Source of the DNA: Kutzneria chonburiensis
GTDB lineage: Bacteria; Actinomycetota; Actinomycetes; Mycobacteriales; Pseudonocardiaceae
Reading direction: 5' to 3'
Assembly: GCF_028622115.1 (NCBI RefSeq)
Contig: NZ_CP097263.1
Location: forward strand, 7,378,001 to 7,442,000
Length of the DNA: 64,000 nt
The number at the start of each line of letters is the position of its first letter. Within the stretch, counting starts at the first letter, position 1. Positions 41,149-50,251 of the stretch are shown here, piece by piece. The notes beneath the pieces were generated by a model, which was not told where the DNA came from, did no database searches, and was given only the letters and a program-made list of their open reading frames with translations. A program made the position numbers and the translations under genes.

Positions 41149-41556
41149 CGCCTGGAGCTGCTCGACGACGTCGGCCGGATCCTCACCGAGGTCCAGCTTG
41201 CCGAAGATGATCAGGCCGTCGTCGTGCAGCACCGTCAGCTCCACGGTCGCGGTGACGCGGCCGAGTCGCCGGCCGTGTACCAGCCGGATCCGCACCTCGG
41301 GCCAGGTCCAGCTGCGGCTGGAGAACAGCCCGCGCACCGTCACGCCCTGCTCGTCGGCCCGCAGCCGCGGCCGGGCCAGCGTGCCGAACAGCGAGATCGC
41401 CGCCAGCATCAGCGCCGCGATGCTGAGCAGCACCCGACCGCCCGGGTCCTCGCCGACGATCACCAGCAGCACGGCGATGGCGGTCAGCACCCAGCCGATG
41501 CCGACCAGCGGGGCCTGCGGGGCCCAGCGGTGTTCCGTGGTCAGGGGCTCGGTCAT
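41125..41556 (-). CDS. PH-like domain membrane protein (Rv0010c-like)
   Basis: A 143-residue protein with two adjacent helices (LVGIGWVLTAIAVLLVIV; VLLSIAALMLAAISLFGTL) and a C-terminal bacterial PH-like domain (RLRADEQGVTVRGLFSSRSWTWPEVR). Function unknown. ATG 41556 has GGAG 7 nt upstream; GTG 41562 is an alternative. Two DnaA-box-like sequences lie just upstream. Confidence 0.8.
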   Translation of the reverse strand: MTEPLTTEHRWAPQAPLVGIGWVLTAIAVLLVIVGEDPGGRVLLSIAALMLAAISLFGTLARPRLRADEQGVTVRGLFSSRSWTWPEVRIRLVHGRRLGRVTATVELTVLHDDGLIIFGKLDLGEDPADVVEQLQALRPWPQG

Positions 41557-41593
41557 GGGCACGCTCCGGGCGCTTGTGCTTTATTGCGCAAAG

Positions 41594-41615
41594 TTGTCCA
41601 CAGGAGTTGTCCCCA
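41594..41615 (+). other. Two DnaA-box-like sequences
   Basis: TTGTCCACA (perfect) at 41594-41602 and TTGTCCCCA at 41607-41615, in the gap between the PH-like gene and crgA. Confidence 0.55.
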
Positions 41616-41686
41616 GTGGGGATGACTTACACGCATGTCGTTCGATGACCGTGCGGTGAACTGGGGAAACGACGGGGTAACAGACA

Positions 41687-41715
41687 ACGACCCGGACGTG
41701 TCACGCCCGGGTCGT
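41687..41715. terminator. Terminator of crgA
   Basis: A 14-bp stem with one mismatch (ACGACCCGG and CGTG pairing with CACG and CCGGGTCGT). Confidence 0.65.
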
Positions 41716-41734
41716 CATCACGCTGGGTGAACTG

Positions 41735-42001
41735 TCAGCGCCACTTCATCGTCATCAGCAGACCGATGATCATCAGCGCGAAGCCGATCAGGAAGTTCCA
41801 CGACCCGAGCGACTCCATCACCGGAATGCCGGTCGGCACCAGGTAGTACGCCACCAGCCAGGCCAAGCCGAGCAGCATCAGGCCGAGCATGATCGTGACG
41901 TAGACCGGGTGGGACGGGCCGACCGCCTTGACCTTGACCGGCGTGCGCCGATCCGTCGGTGGCGTGTAGACCGTCTTCTTGCGGACCTTCGACTTGGGCA
42001 T
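41735..42001 (-). CDS. crgA: Cell division protein CrgA
   Basis: An 88-residue protein starting [15 protein letters not shown], with two membrane helices ([41 protein letters not shown]). This is CrgA/WhiP, which coordinates FtsZ and septal peptidoglycan enzymes in actinobacteria. Start ATG 42001. Confidence 0.95.
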   Translation of the reverse strand: MPKSKVRKKTVYTPPTDRRTPVKVKAVGPSHPVYVTIMLGLMLLGLAWLVAYYLVPTGIPVMESLGSWNFLIGFALMIIGLLMTMKWR

Positions 42002-42124
42002 CTTTCCTCGCCTGACCTCGCGCGTGAGGCATCGGTGGCTGCGCGGGCAACCACTGCCAGGGGTAACACGTTAACGTAAACGAGGATGCCAGCGAACCAC
42101 TAGTTGAGGTCAGGGGCACAGGAG

Positions 42125-42140
42125 GGTTTCACGTGAACCA
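42125..42140. promoter_or_regulatory. parS-like site over the sortase start codon
   Basis: GGTTTCACGTGAACCA matches parS at 14 of 16 and is itself a perfect palindrome over 14 bp (GTTTCACGTGAAC core extended symmetrically). The GTG start of the sortase gene (42133) is its centre. Confidence 0.55.
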
Positions 42141-43140
42141 CAACCCGCCGCCGGCAGCGGGACGGCCGGCCGGTTGGCGTCCCCGTCCTGCGCCCGAACA
42201 GCCCACCGCGTTCCTCCCGAAGATCGACGTGCTGCACGCGGGTCCCCAGGACCAGCGATTCATCCCGGAGCCGGACGAGGAGGACACCGGCTGGATCGAG
42301 GACGACGACCGGCTGGAGTCACCGCCGCCGCCCAAGGACACCGCCCGCAAGGTGGTCCGCTCCTTCGGCGAGCTGTTCATCACCGCCGGGATGGTGATCC
42401 TGCTCTTCGTGGTCTACGAGGTCTACTGGACCGACCTGATCTCGGCCGGCAAGCAGAACCAGGCCACGTCCTCGCTGGACAGCCAGTGGAAGGACCAGGA
42501 CACGGTCGGCAACGGGCCGCAGCGCGGCACCCACTACGACCTGGCCGAGGGCAAGGGCTTCGCCAAGCTCTACGTGCCGGCGCTCGGCGCCGACTACCAC
42601 TTCACCATCGTCGAGGGCACCACCGACGCCGACCTGGACATCGGTCCCGGCCACTACATCGGCAGCGCGCTGCCCGGCCAGCCCGGCGACTTCGCGGTCG
42701 CCGGCCACCGGGTCGGCAAGGGCGCGCCGTTCAACGACCTTGACCTGATCAGCTCCTGCGACGCCATCGTGGTGGAGACCGAGACCGACTGGTTCGTCTA
42801 CCGGATGCTGCCGACCAAGGACGAGGTGGCCGGCTGGGCCACCGGCAAGGGCGCGCAGCCGCAGTGCAAGGGCGTCGCCCCGCTCGGCGGACCGTACGCC
42901 GGGCTGGTCGGGCAGGAGACGGTGCTGCCGTCGCAGGGCGACGTCATCGCCCCCGTGCCGCACCAGGCCAACCTCCAGCTGCCGGCCGGCCAGCAGGCCT
43001 CGCTGATGACGCTGACCACCTGCACGCCGAAGTTCTCCGCGTCGCACCGGCTGATCCTGCACAGCGTGCTGACCAACCAGTACCCGAAGGACCCGAAGCA
43101 TCCGGAGCAGGTTCCGCCGGCGCTGAAGGAGACCGACTGA
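42133..43140 (+). CDS. srtE: Class E sortase
   Basis: A 335-residue protein: a Pro-rich cytoplasmic N-terminus of about 75 residues, one membrane helix (LFITAGMVILLFVVYEVYW) and a sortase domain with the catalytic His (VAGHRVGKG), Cys (LTTCTPKF) and Arg (SASHRLIL). Class E sortases attach LAXTG-type proteins to peptidoglycan. GTG 42133 sits in a parS-like palindrome preceded by GGAGGG. Confidence 0.92.
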   Translation: MNHNPPPAAGRPAGWRPRPAPEQPTAFLPKIDVLHAGPQDQRFIPEPDEEDTGWIEDDDRLESPPPPKDTARKVVRSFGELFITAGMVILLFVVYEVYWTDLISAGKQNQATSSLDSQWKDQDTVGNGPQRGTHYDLAEGKGFAKLYVPALGADYHFTIVEGTTDADLDIGPGHYIGSALPGQPGDFAVAGHRVGKGAPFNDLDLISSCDAIVVETETDWFVYRMLPTKDEVAGWATGKGAQPQCKGVAPLGGPYAGLVGQETVLPSQGDVIAPVPHQANLQLPAGQQASLMTLTTCTPKFSASHRLILHSVLTNQYPKDPKHPEQVPPALKETD

Positions 43141-43141
43141 C

Positions 43142-43297
43142 GTGTACGGCTGGATCTGGCGGCACCTGCCGGGACCGACCGCGGCCAAGGTCGCGGAGGC
43201 GGTCGTGCTGGTGCTGGGCATCGTGGCCCTGCTGATGCTCGTCGTGTTCCCGTGGGTAGAGCCGCTTCTGCCCTTCAACCAGGTGACAACGGGGTAG
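43142..43297 (+). CDS. Small single-span membrane protein after sortase
   Basis: A 51-residue protein: MYGWIWRHLPGPTAAKVAEA, then a helix (VVLVLGIVALLMLVVFPWVEP) and LLPFNQVTTG. GTG 43142 lies 1 bp after the sortase stop. Similar short proteins lie before trpG in related actinobacteria; function unknown. Confidence 0.8.
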   Translation: MYGWIWRHLPGPTAAKVAEAVVLVLGIVALLMLVVFPWVEPLLPFNQVTTG

Positions 43298-43306
43298 TTT
43301 CACATC

Positions 43307-43951
43307 ATGCGCGTCCTGGTCGTCGACAATTACGACAGCTTCGTCTACAACCTCGTGCAGTATCTGGCGCAGCTCGGCGCCGAGTGCGTCGTGCGGCGCA
43401 ACGACGTCGTGCAGCTTTCCGACGTCGATGCCGCGGACGCGGTGCTGATCAGCCCTGGGCCCAGCACGCCAGAACGGGCCGGCGCCAGCATGGACGTCAT
43501 CCGCTACTGCGCCTCGAAGCGTGTGCCGGTGCTCGGCGTCTGCCTCGGCCACCAGGCGATCGGCGTCGTGTTCGGCGGCACCGTCGACCGCGCGCCCGAG
43601 CTGCTGCATGGCAAGACCAGCCTCGTCGAGCATGCCGGTGTCGGTGTGCTGCACGGCGTGCCGTCGCCATTCGTCGCGACCCGCTACCACTCGCTGACCG
43701 TGCTGCCCGAGACCGTGCCGGCCGAGCTGGAGGTCACCGGCCAGACCGAGAGCGGCATCGTGATGGCCATGCGGCACCGGGAGCTGCCCATCGAGGGTGT
43801 GCAGTTCCATCCCGAGTCCGTGCTGACCGACTGCGGACATCGCATGCTGGCCAACTGGATGGCCGCCGCCGGCTTCCCGGTCGCGCCCGAGCGCGTCAAC
43901 GAGCTCGAGGCCGGCATGCGCCGCCTGGCCGCAGCCGCCGCGGCGGTCTGA
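43307..43951 (+). CDS. trpG: Glutamine amidotransferase, anthranilate/PABA synthase component II
   Basis: A 214-residue class I glutaminase: oxyanion motif SPGPSTPE, nucleophile GVCLGHQ and the His/Glu pair GVQFHPES. It feeds ammonia to the chorismate-using partner (TrpE or PabB), which is not in this window; by position it equals Rv0013. Start ATG 43307. Confidence 0.93.
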   Translation: MRVLVVDNYDSFVYNLVQYLAQLGAECVVRRNDVVQLSDVDAADAVLISPGPSTPERAGASMDVIRYCASKRVPVLGVCLGHQAIGVVFGGTVDRAPELLHGKTSLVEHAGVGVLHGVPSPFVATRYHSLTVLPETVPAELEVTGQTESGIVMAMRHRELPIEGVQFHPESVLTDCGHRMLANWMAAAGFPVAPERVNELEAGMRRLAAAAAAV

Positions 43952-43958
43952 CCCGAGA

Positions 43959-44003
43959 CAGACGAAGGGCCCGGCACTCGCAGAGTGCCGGGCCCTTCGT
44001 CTG
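43959..44003. terminator. Bidirectional terminator between trpG and pknB
   Basis: A perfect 20-bp stem (CAGACGAAGGGCCCGGCACT) with a 5-nt loop. Confidence 0.92.
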
Positions 44004-44005
44004 GG

Positions 44006-46015
44006 TCAGTGGCCGCCGTTGCCGGTTGTCGTCGTGGTGCCGGTCGGCTGGTAGACCTGGATCTGGATGGTCTGGTTCTTGCCGACCACCTGGTTCGCGT
44101 CCGGGTTCGAGGACTCGATGGTGTTCGGCGGCTTGGTGATGTCCATGTCGGTCGTGATGCTGAACTGGCCGGTCCAGCCGTACTGGGACTGGAGCTTGCT
44201 CTGCGCGGCCGACACCGTCAGCCCGGTCAGGTTGGGCATCGTGAACTGGTCGCCGAGCGACACGGTCAACGTCACCGTGCTGTTCGGGGCGGCCTTGCCG
44301 GTCGGGTTCTGGCTGAGCACCTGGTCCTTGGGCTGCGTGCTGGACTTCGTCGACTTCGAGACCTTGAAGCCGGCGCCCTCCAGATTGCTCTTGGCCACGT
44401 CGAACGGCTGGCCGGTCTGGTCGGGCACGTCCACCAGGTCCGGGCCCTTGCCGATGACCAGCGTGATGGTCGCGCCCTCGGCCACCGGCGAGCCGGCCGG
44501 CGGGCTGGTCGAGCTGACCTTGCCGATGAGCTTCGTGTCCTGGACGACCTCGGTGGTGGTGGTCGGCGAGACCACGAGCTTGCGGGACTGGAGTTCCTTG
44601 GTCGCGTCGTCCTGCGACTTGCCCTGCTCGTCCGGCAGCGCGAACGTGTTCGGCGCCTTGCCGACGACCAGCTTGATCGAGGTCGTCTTCGGCACGGTGC
44701 CGGACTGCGGGTCCTGGCTGATGACGTTGCCGACCTGGTCGGTCGTGCACGTCGGCGTGGAGCCGTCGACGGATGCGCCGCAGGGGACGTAGTTGACCGT
44801 CGGGTTGACGAAACCCTTGTCCCGGATCATCTGCAGGGCCACCGACTGCTGCATGCCGGTGACCTTGGGCACCTCGGCGTTGTTGGCGCTGTTGTTATTG
44901 CCGTTGCCGCTGAGGAACATTGTGGTCAGCCAGGCGGCGAGGGCCAGCACGGCGATGCAGATGAGCACCACGCCGGCGATGGTCAGCGCACGTTTGCGGC
45001 GGGCCCGGCGCTCCGCTTCCTCATCGGCCTCGAAGTCGTAGGCGTCGTATTCGGGCTCTTCCGAGGCCGGTGCGGGCCGGTGGCGGCCGGTGACGACCTG
45101 GGTCCGGGCGCCGTTGCCGTTGCCCATGAACGCGGTGCGCTCCTCGGCCGACATCACGGCCGGCGCCGACGGCCGCTGGCCGGACAGCACGCGCACCAGG
45201 TCGGCCCGCATCTCGGCGGCCGACTGGTAGCGGTTGGCCGGGCCCTTGGCCATGGCCTTGAGCACGATGGAGTCCAGCGCCGGCGTGACCTGCGGGTTGA
45301 CCGAGGACGGGGCCGGCGGCTCTTCCCGCACGTGCTGGTAGGCGACGGCGACCGGGGAGTCGCCGGTGAACGGCGGCTGGCCGGTCATCAGCTCGAACAG
45401 CACACAGCCGGCGGCGTAGACGTCGGAACGGGCGTCGACCGCCTCGCCCCGCGCCTGCTCCGGCGACAGGTACTGGGCGGTGCCGATGACGGCGGCGGTC
45501 TGCGTGACGGCGGCCTGCCCGTCGTGGATGGCGCGGGCGATGCCGAAGTCCATCACCTTCACCGCGCCGGTCTTGGTGATCATTATGTTGGCCGGCTTCA
45601 CGTCACGGTGGATGATGCCGTGCCGGTGGCTGAAGTCCAGCGCCGCGCAGACGTCGGCCATGACCTCCATGGCCCGCTTGCCGGTCAGCGGCCCCTGGGT
45701 CTTCACGATGTCCCGCAGCGTCCGCCCGTCCACGTACTCCATGACGATGTAGGGCAGCGGGCCGTACTCGGTCTTGGTCTCGCCGGTGTCGTACACGGCG
45801 ACGATGGCGGGGTGGTTGAGCGCGGCGGCGTTCTGCGCCTCGCGGCGGAAGCGCTCCTGGAACTGCGGATCCCTGGCGAGGTCGGCGCGCAGCACCTTGA
45901 CGGCGACGTCCCGGCCGAGACGGACGTCGCGGCCTTTGTGGACCTCCGACATCCCACCGTAGCCGAGGGTCTCGCCCAGTTCGTAACGGTTGGAGAGCAG
46001 TCGCGGAGTGCTCAT
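44006..46015 (-). CDS. pknB: Ser/Thr protein kinase PknB with PASTA repeats
   Basis: A 669-residue receptor kinase. Catalytic Lys40 (VAVKVL), Asp138 (HRDVKPAN), Asp156 (DFG) and activation-loop Thr171/Thr173 (TQT) fall at the same numbers as in M. tuberculosis PknB. One helix (LTIAGVVLICIAVLALAAWL) leads to four PASTA repeats that sense muropeptides or lipid II, and a Thr/Gly tail. It should control elongation through substrates encoded nearby. First of the kinases in the operon read toward 44006; ATG 46015. Confidence 0.97.
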   Translation of the reverse strand: MSTPRLLSNRYELGETLGYGGMSEVHKGRDVRLGRDVAVKVLRADLARDPQFQERFRREAQNAAALNHPAIVAVYDTGETKTEYGPLPYIVMEYVDGRTLRDIVKTQGPLTGKRAMEVMADVCAALDFSHRHGIIHRDVKPANIMITKTGAVKVMDFGIARAIHDGQAAVTQTAAVIGTAQYLSPEQARGEAVDARSDVYAAGCVLFELMTGQPPFTGDSPVAVAYQHVREEPPAPSSVNPQVTPALDSIVLKAMAKGPANRYQSAAEMRADLVRVLSGQRPSAPAVMSAEERTAFMGNGNGARTQVVTGRHRPAPASEEPEYDAYDFEADEEAERRARRKRALTIAGVVLICIAVLALAAWLTTMFLSGNGNNNSANNAEVPKVTGMQQSVALQMIRDKGFVNPTVNYVPCGASVDGSTPTCTTDQVGNVISQDPQSGTVPKTTSIKLVVGKAPNTFALPDEQGKSQDDATKELQSRKLVVSPTTTTEVVQDTKLIGKVSSTSPPAGSPVAEGATITLVIGKGPDLVDVPDQTGQPFDVAKSNLEGAGFKVSKSTKSSTQPKDQVLSQNPTGKAAPNSTVTLTVSLGDQFTMPNLTGLTVSAAQSKLQSQYGWTGQFSITTDMDITKPPNTIESSNPDANQVVGKNQTIQIQVYQPTGTTTTTGNGGH

Positions 46016-46072
46016 CGGTGCGTCGTCTCGTTCCTCGTCAACAGTCGTCCCATCATGCTCCTGCCGCCCGCC

Positions 46073-47308
46073 TCAGCCACCAGGACCCCGCCCCGCGCAG
46101 GTGACCGTCCCCAGACATCGGTCCTGTGCCGGTCGGTCACCGGTGAGCTTTGCCGTGGTCGGCCTTCCGGTGCCCTCGGTCCCCGCACCCGAGCGCTGCC
46201 ATTCGCGAATCCCCCAGACCGCGAGCAGGCTCACCAGAATCACCACCAACAACGCCAGCAGGACCCACAGCCCGGTCCGGTTCGGTCTGGGCTGAGGCTG
46301 CGGTCCCAGCAGAAAGGTACCGGTGCCGGACCCCATCGGAGCACCCGACGGCGGGACCTGAGGCGGAACCACCGGAATGGCCCCCGGCGGATAGGTCGGC
46401 GGGCCGGCCACCATCGGCCGCTGCTGCTGCATCGGAATCGCCATCGCCAGTCCCGACGGCGTCGGCAGCGGCAGTCCGGCCCGTACCGCGCCGACCGCGG
46501 CGGCGAACTCGCCGCCGTTGCGGTAGCGCTGCCGCGGGTCCTTCACCAGCGTCGCCTCGATCAGCGCCCGTACCGCCGGCGGCACATCCGGCGGCAGCGG
46601 CGGCGGCACCTCGCGGATGTGCATCATCGCGACCGTGACAGCGTTTTCCGACAGGAACGGCCGCCGGCCGGCCAGGCATTCGTAGCCGACAACGGCCAGC
46701 GCGTACACGTCGCTGGCCGGCTCGGCCTCCTGCCCGACGGCCTGCTCGGGGGCGATGTAGTGGGCAGTGCCCATCACCATGCCGGACCGGGTCACCGGCG
46801 CCGCGTCAGCCGCCTTGGCAATGCCGAAGTCGGTCAGCTTCACCTTGCCGGTCGGGCCGACCAGGATGTTGCCGGGCTTCACGTCACGGTGCACGTAGCC
46901 CCGCTCGTGCGCGGCCTGCAACGCGGCCCCGCACTGCTGGAGCAGGTCGAGCGTTCGGTCCGGGGCCATCCGGCCCTGGGCGGACAGGATCGCGGCCAGC
47001 GGCTCGCCGGCCACCAGCTCCATCACCAGGTAGGCGGTGTCCTCCGGGCCGTCCGGCTCGGACGCCGTCTCGCCGTAGTCGTGCACCGCGGCGATGCCCG
47101 GGTGGTTGAGCGAGGCGGTGGTCCGCGCCTCGGTACGGAACCGGTGCAGGAACTCGGGGTCGCCGGACAGCTCGGGCTTGAGCACCTTCACCGCGACGGC
47201 ACGGTCCAGCCGGGAGTCGGTCGCCTCCCACACCTCACCCATGCCGCCGACGGCGATGCGCCGAGCCAGCCGGTAGCGGTCGGCGAGCAACTGCCCGGTG
47301 GTGAGCAT
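46073..47308 (-). CDS. pknA: Ser/Thr protein kinase PknA
   Basis: A 411-residue kinase: Lys41 (VAVKVLK), Asp142 (HRDVKPGN), Asp160 (DFG), activation segment [12 protein letters not shown] Pro/Gln-rich linker leads to one helix ([21 protein letters not shown]) and a short outer tail, with no PASTA. ATG 47308 has GGGGAGG 6 nt upstream. The open frame to 47401 overlaps pbpA and is rejected. Confidence 0.95.
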   Translation of the reverse strand: MLTTGQLLADRYRLARRIAVGGMGEVWEATDSRLDRAVAVKVLKPELSGDPEFLHRFRTEARTTASLNHPGIAAVHDYGETASEPDGPEDTAYLVMELVAGEPLAAILSAQGRMAPDRTLDLLQQCGAALQAAHERGYVHRDVKPGNILVGPTGKVKLTDFGIAKAADAAPVTRSGMVMGTAHYIAPEQAVGQEAEPASDVYALAVVGYECLAGRRPFLSENAVTVAMMHIREVPPPLPPDVPPAVRALIEATLVKDPRQRYRNGGEFAAAVGAVRAGLPLPTPSGLAMAIPMQQQRPMVAGPPTYPPGAIPVVPPQVPPSGAPMGSGTGTFLLGPQPQPRPNRTGLWVLLALLVVILVSLLAVWGIREWQRSGAGTEGTGRPTTAKLTGDRPAQDRCLGTVTCAGRGPGG

Positions 47309-48800
47309 CGTCAGCCTCCCCGGCGAGGTAGGCGTTGATGGTCGCACGGCCGACGCCGGCGGCCACGGAGCTGCCGGTGGCGGCCAGTCCGCGGTCGCCA
47401 CCGTTCTCCACCACTACGCAGACGGCGATCTGCGGGTTGTCCGCCGGGGCGAACGCCACGTACCAGGCGTGCGGCGGGGTGTTCTTGGGGTCGGTGCCGT
47501 GCTCGGCGGTGCCCGTCTTGGAGGCGATCTTGACGTTGGCCTGCTTGCCGGCGCCGCCGGTGTGCTGCTCCGACAGCAGCATCATGGCCTTGACCTGGTC
47601 GGCGACGTCCTTGGACAGGGCCGGTCCGCCCGGCGCCTCCTGCGGGGAGAACGAGGAGATCGACGACATGTCCGGGGCCAGGATGTTCTTCACCAGCTGC
47701 GGCTGCATGCGCACACCGCCGTTGGCGATGGTCGCGGCGACCATGGCGTCCTGGATCGGGGTCAGCTTCACGTCCCGCTGGCCGATGCCGCTCTGGTACA
47801 GCGCCGCCTCGTCCGGGATGGAGCCGACGGTCGAGGTGGCCACCGGCACCGGCACGGTCAGGTCGGTCTGCCCGATGCCGAACTTGGCCGCCTGCTGGAT
47901 CAGGTTGTCCTTGCCGACCTTGCCGGCCAGCGTGGAGAACGCGGTGTTGCAGGAGTACTCGATGGCGATCGACACCGACACCTGGTTGTTGGTGCCCTCG
48001 GGGCAGGTCTCGTTGGCGAAGTTGGACAGCGTGGTCGAGGTGCCCGGCAGCGTGATCGTCGGGTCGGCCGGCAGGTTCTTGGTGTTGGCGTCGTCGATGC
48101 CGTTGGCCAGCGCGGCCGAGGCCACCACCAGCTTGAACGTTGACCCCGGCGGCAGCGTCTCCTGGGTGGCCCGGTTGAGCGCCGGCTTGGTCGGGTCGTC
48201 GTCCAGCTTGGTGATGGTGTCGCGCTGGGTCGCGTTGTCGTGCGAGGCCAGCGGGTTCGGGTCGAACGACGGCGTGCTGACCATGGCCAGGATCTCGCCG
48301 GTGGAGGGCTTGATCGCCACCACGGCGCCGCTGAAGTTCTTGGCCGTCATGCCCGCGTAGGCCGCGTCCTGCGTCTTCGGGTCCACGGTCAGCTGCACGT
48401 TGCCGCCGCGCGGATCCCGGCCCGTGATCAGGTCGGACAGCCGGCGCACGAACAGCTTGGACGACGAGCCGTTGAGCACGTCGTCCTCGGCCCGCTCGAT
48501 GCCGGTCGCGCCGAAGATCGACGAGTAGTAGCCGGTGACCGGCGCGTACTCCGGGCCGTTCTTGTAGACCCGCAGGTAGTGCTGGGCGTCCTTGGTCTCG
48601 ACCGAGTTGGCCAGGATGGTGCCGGTGGCGCTGACGATCTGGCCGCGCTGGCGGCCGTACTCCTCCATCACGCTGCGCCGGTTGGCCGGATTGTTGGCGT
48701 ACGTGTCGGCGTTGATCACCTGCACGTAGGTCAGGTTGGCCAGCAGGAGCAGGACCATCACCATCATGGTGAGGCCGACCCGGCGTAGTGGCTTGTTCAC
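47235..48800 (-). CDS. pbpA: Penicillin-binding protein A (class B transpeptidase)
   Basis: A PBP with one N-terminal helix ([19 protein letters not shown]) and the transpeptidase motifs STFK (SxxK), SCN and KTGTAE. It cross-links peptidoglycan with RodA. As given, the frame runs to 47235, 74 bp into pknA, giving 521 residues and an atypical RRRRHG end. One more G in GGGG near 47318 would give ...AYLAGGG and TGA at 47311, about 496 residues and no overlap, close to the 491 of M. tuberculosis. Start GTG 48800 overlaps the rodA stop. Confidence 0.92.
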   Translation of the reverse strand: MNKPLRRVGLTMMVMVLLLLANLTYVQVINADTYANNPANRRSVMEEYGRQRGQIVSATGTILANSVETKDAQHYLRVYKNGPEYAPVTGYYSSIFGATGIERAEDDVLNGSSSKLFVRRLSDLITGRDPRGGNVQLTVDPKTQDAAYAGMTAKNFSGAVVAIKPSTGEILAMVSTPSFDPNPLASHDNATQRDTITKLDDDPTKPALNRATQETLPPGSTFKLVVASAALANGIDDANTKNLPADPTITLPGTSTTLSNFANETCPEGTNNQVSVSIAIEYSCNTAFSTLAGKVGKDNLIQQAAKFGIGQTDLTVPVPVATSTVGSIPDEAALYQSGIGQRDVKLTPIQDAMVAATIANGGVRMQPQLVKNILAPDMSSISSFSPQEAPGGPALSKDVADQVKAMMLLSEQHTGGAGKQANVKIASKTGTAEHGTDPKNTPPHAWYVAFAPADNPQIAVCVVVENGGDRGLAATGSSVAAGVGRATINAYLAGEADDAHHRAVARRPLPAGSAHRRRRHG

Positions 48801-50251
48801 GTCGGTCGCTCCACGAGGACGGTGCTTGCCTCGGCGATCGGCGCCTGCGGCTTGGGACGGCTGGCCTGCGGGCGTCGCGCGGCGTCGGAGATCCGCAGCA
48901 GCAGCGCCACCATGATGTAGCTGGCCAGCAGGGACGAGCCGCCGGCCGACAGGAACGGCGCGGTCAGACCCGTCTCCGGGATGAGCTTGCTGATGCCGCC
49001 GATGACCACGAACATCTGCCACATCAGCAGGAAGGACAGGCCGCCGGCGAGCAGCTTGCCGAAGGTGTCGCGGACGGCGAGGCCGCTGCGCAGGCCGCGC
49101 ATGGCCAGCATCATGTAGACCACGATCATCGCGGTCAGGCCGATGAAGCCGAGCTCCTCGCCGAAGGCCGACACGATGAAGTCGCTGCTGACCACCGGCA
49201 CCAGCTCCGGGTGGCCGGCGCCGAGCCCGGCGCCGGCGATGCCGCCGCTGCCCAGGCTGAACAGCGACTGCACCATCTGGTAGCCGTCGTTCTGCGCGTC
49301 GGCGAACGGGTCGATCCAGTTCGTCACGCGGGTCTGCACGTGGATGAACATCTTGTAGGCCAGCGTCGCGCCGCCCATGAACAGCACGATGCCGATCCAC
49401 ACCCAGGCCGACCGCTCGGTGGCCAGGTACACCATGGCCAGCACGGTGCCGAAGAACATCAGCGAGGCGCCGAGCTCGGTCTCGATCATCAGGACCAGGA
49501 TGGCGATCGCCCAGGCGATCAGCAGCGGGCCGGTGTCGCGCGGCCGGGGCAGCTCGAGGCCGAAGACCTTGCGGCCGGCGATGGTGAACAGGTCCCGCTT
49601 GGACACCAGGAAGGCCGCGACGAACAGGATGATCAGCACCTTGGCGAACTCGCCGGGCTGGATCGACACCGGGCCGATGATGATCCACAGCTTCGCGCCG
49701 CCGACACAGGAGATGCTGCACGGCAGCACGCCCGGCAGCACCAGCAGCACCAGGCCGACCAGGCCGAAGGTGTAGCCGTAGCGGGACAGCGTGCGGTGGT
49801 CCTTGACGCCCCACAGCACCACCACCATCGCGGCCAGCGACAGCGCGGTCCAGATCAGCTGCTTGGGGGCGGCGTTCGAATAGCCGTGCCCGGACTGGAG
49901 GGCCTGCTGCGCCAGCGGGGTGTCCAGCCGGTACAGCATGGCCACACTCAGGCCGTTGAGCAGCGACGCGCACGGCAGGATCAGCGGATCCGCGTACGGC
50001 GCCAGCTTGCGCACGGCCAGGTGGGCCAGCCCGAACAGCGCCGCGTAGACGGCGACGTACAGCAGCACCTCGGGCTTGAGGGTCTGGAACTGGTTCTCCG
50101 AGATCAGCACGAAGGCCAGCGCGACCAGCCCCGCCACGAACCCGAGCAACGCGAGCTCGGTGCCGCGACGGGTCGGTGTGGCGGGCGACGACGAACCCGG
50201 CGCACTCATGTGCGTCGTCGCCGCCCCCAGTACACCGGGCGGGAGGGCCAT
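48797..50251 (-). CDS. rodA: SEDS glycosyltransferase RodA
   Basis: A 484-residue SEDS polymerase with about 12 helices, including IQPGEFAKVLIILFVAAFLV, ETELGASLMFFGTVLAM and GLTAPFLSAGGSSLLASY. It polymerises lipid II for elongation with PbpA. ATG 50251 overlaps the pstP stop (TGATG); an internal ATG (50209) is a fair alternative. Confidence 0.93.
   Translation of the reverse strand: MALPPGVLGAATTHMSAPGSSSPATPTRRGTELALLGFVAGLVALAFVLISENQFQTLKPEVLLYVAVYAALFGLAHLAVRKLAPYADPLILPCASLLNGLSVAMLYRLDTPLAQQALQSGHGYSNAAPKQLIWTALSLAAMVVVLWGVKDHRTLSRYGYTFGLVGLVLLVLPGVLPCSISCVGGAKLWIIIGPVSIQPGEFAKVLIILFVAAFLVSKRDLFTIAGRKVFGLELPRPRDTGPLLIAWAIAILVLMIETELGASLMFFGTVLAMVYLATERSAWVWIGIVLFMGGATLAYKMFIHVQTRVTNWIDPFADAQNDGYQMVQSLFSLGSGGIAGAGLGAGHPELVPVVSSDFIVSAFGEELGFIGLTAMIVVYMMLAMRGLRSGLAVRDTFGKLLAGGLSFLLMWQMFVVIGGISKLIPETGLTAPFLSAGGSSLLASYIMVALLLRISDAARRPQASRPKPQAPIAEASTVLVERPT

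Noticed and set aside
43985-47338. 1117-codon plus-strand open frame across pknB and pknA
   Set aside because: Antisense to two well-defined kinases; composition is that of a shadow.
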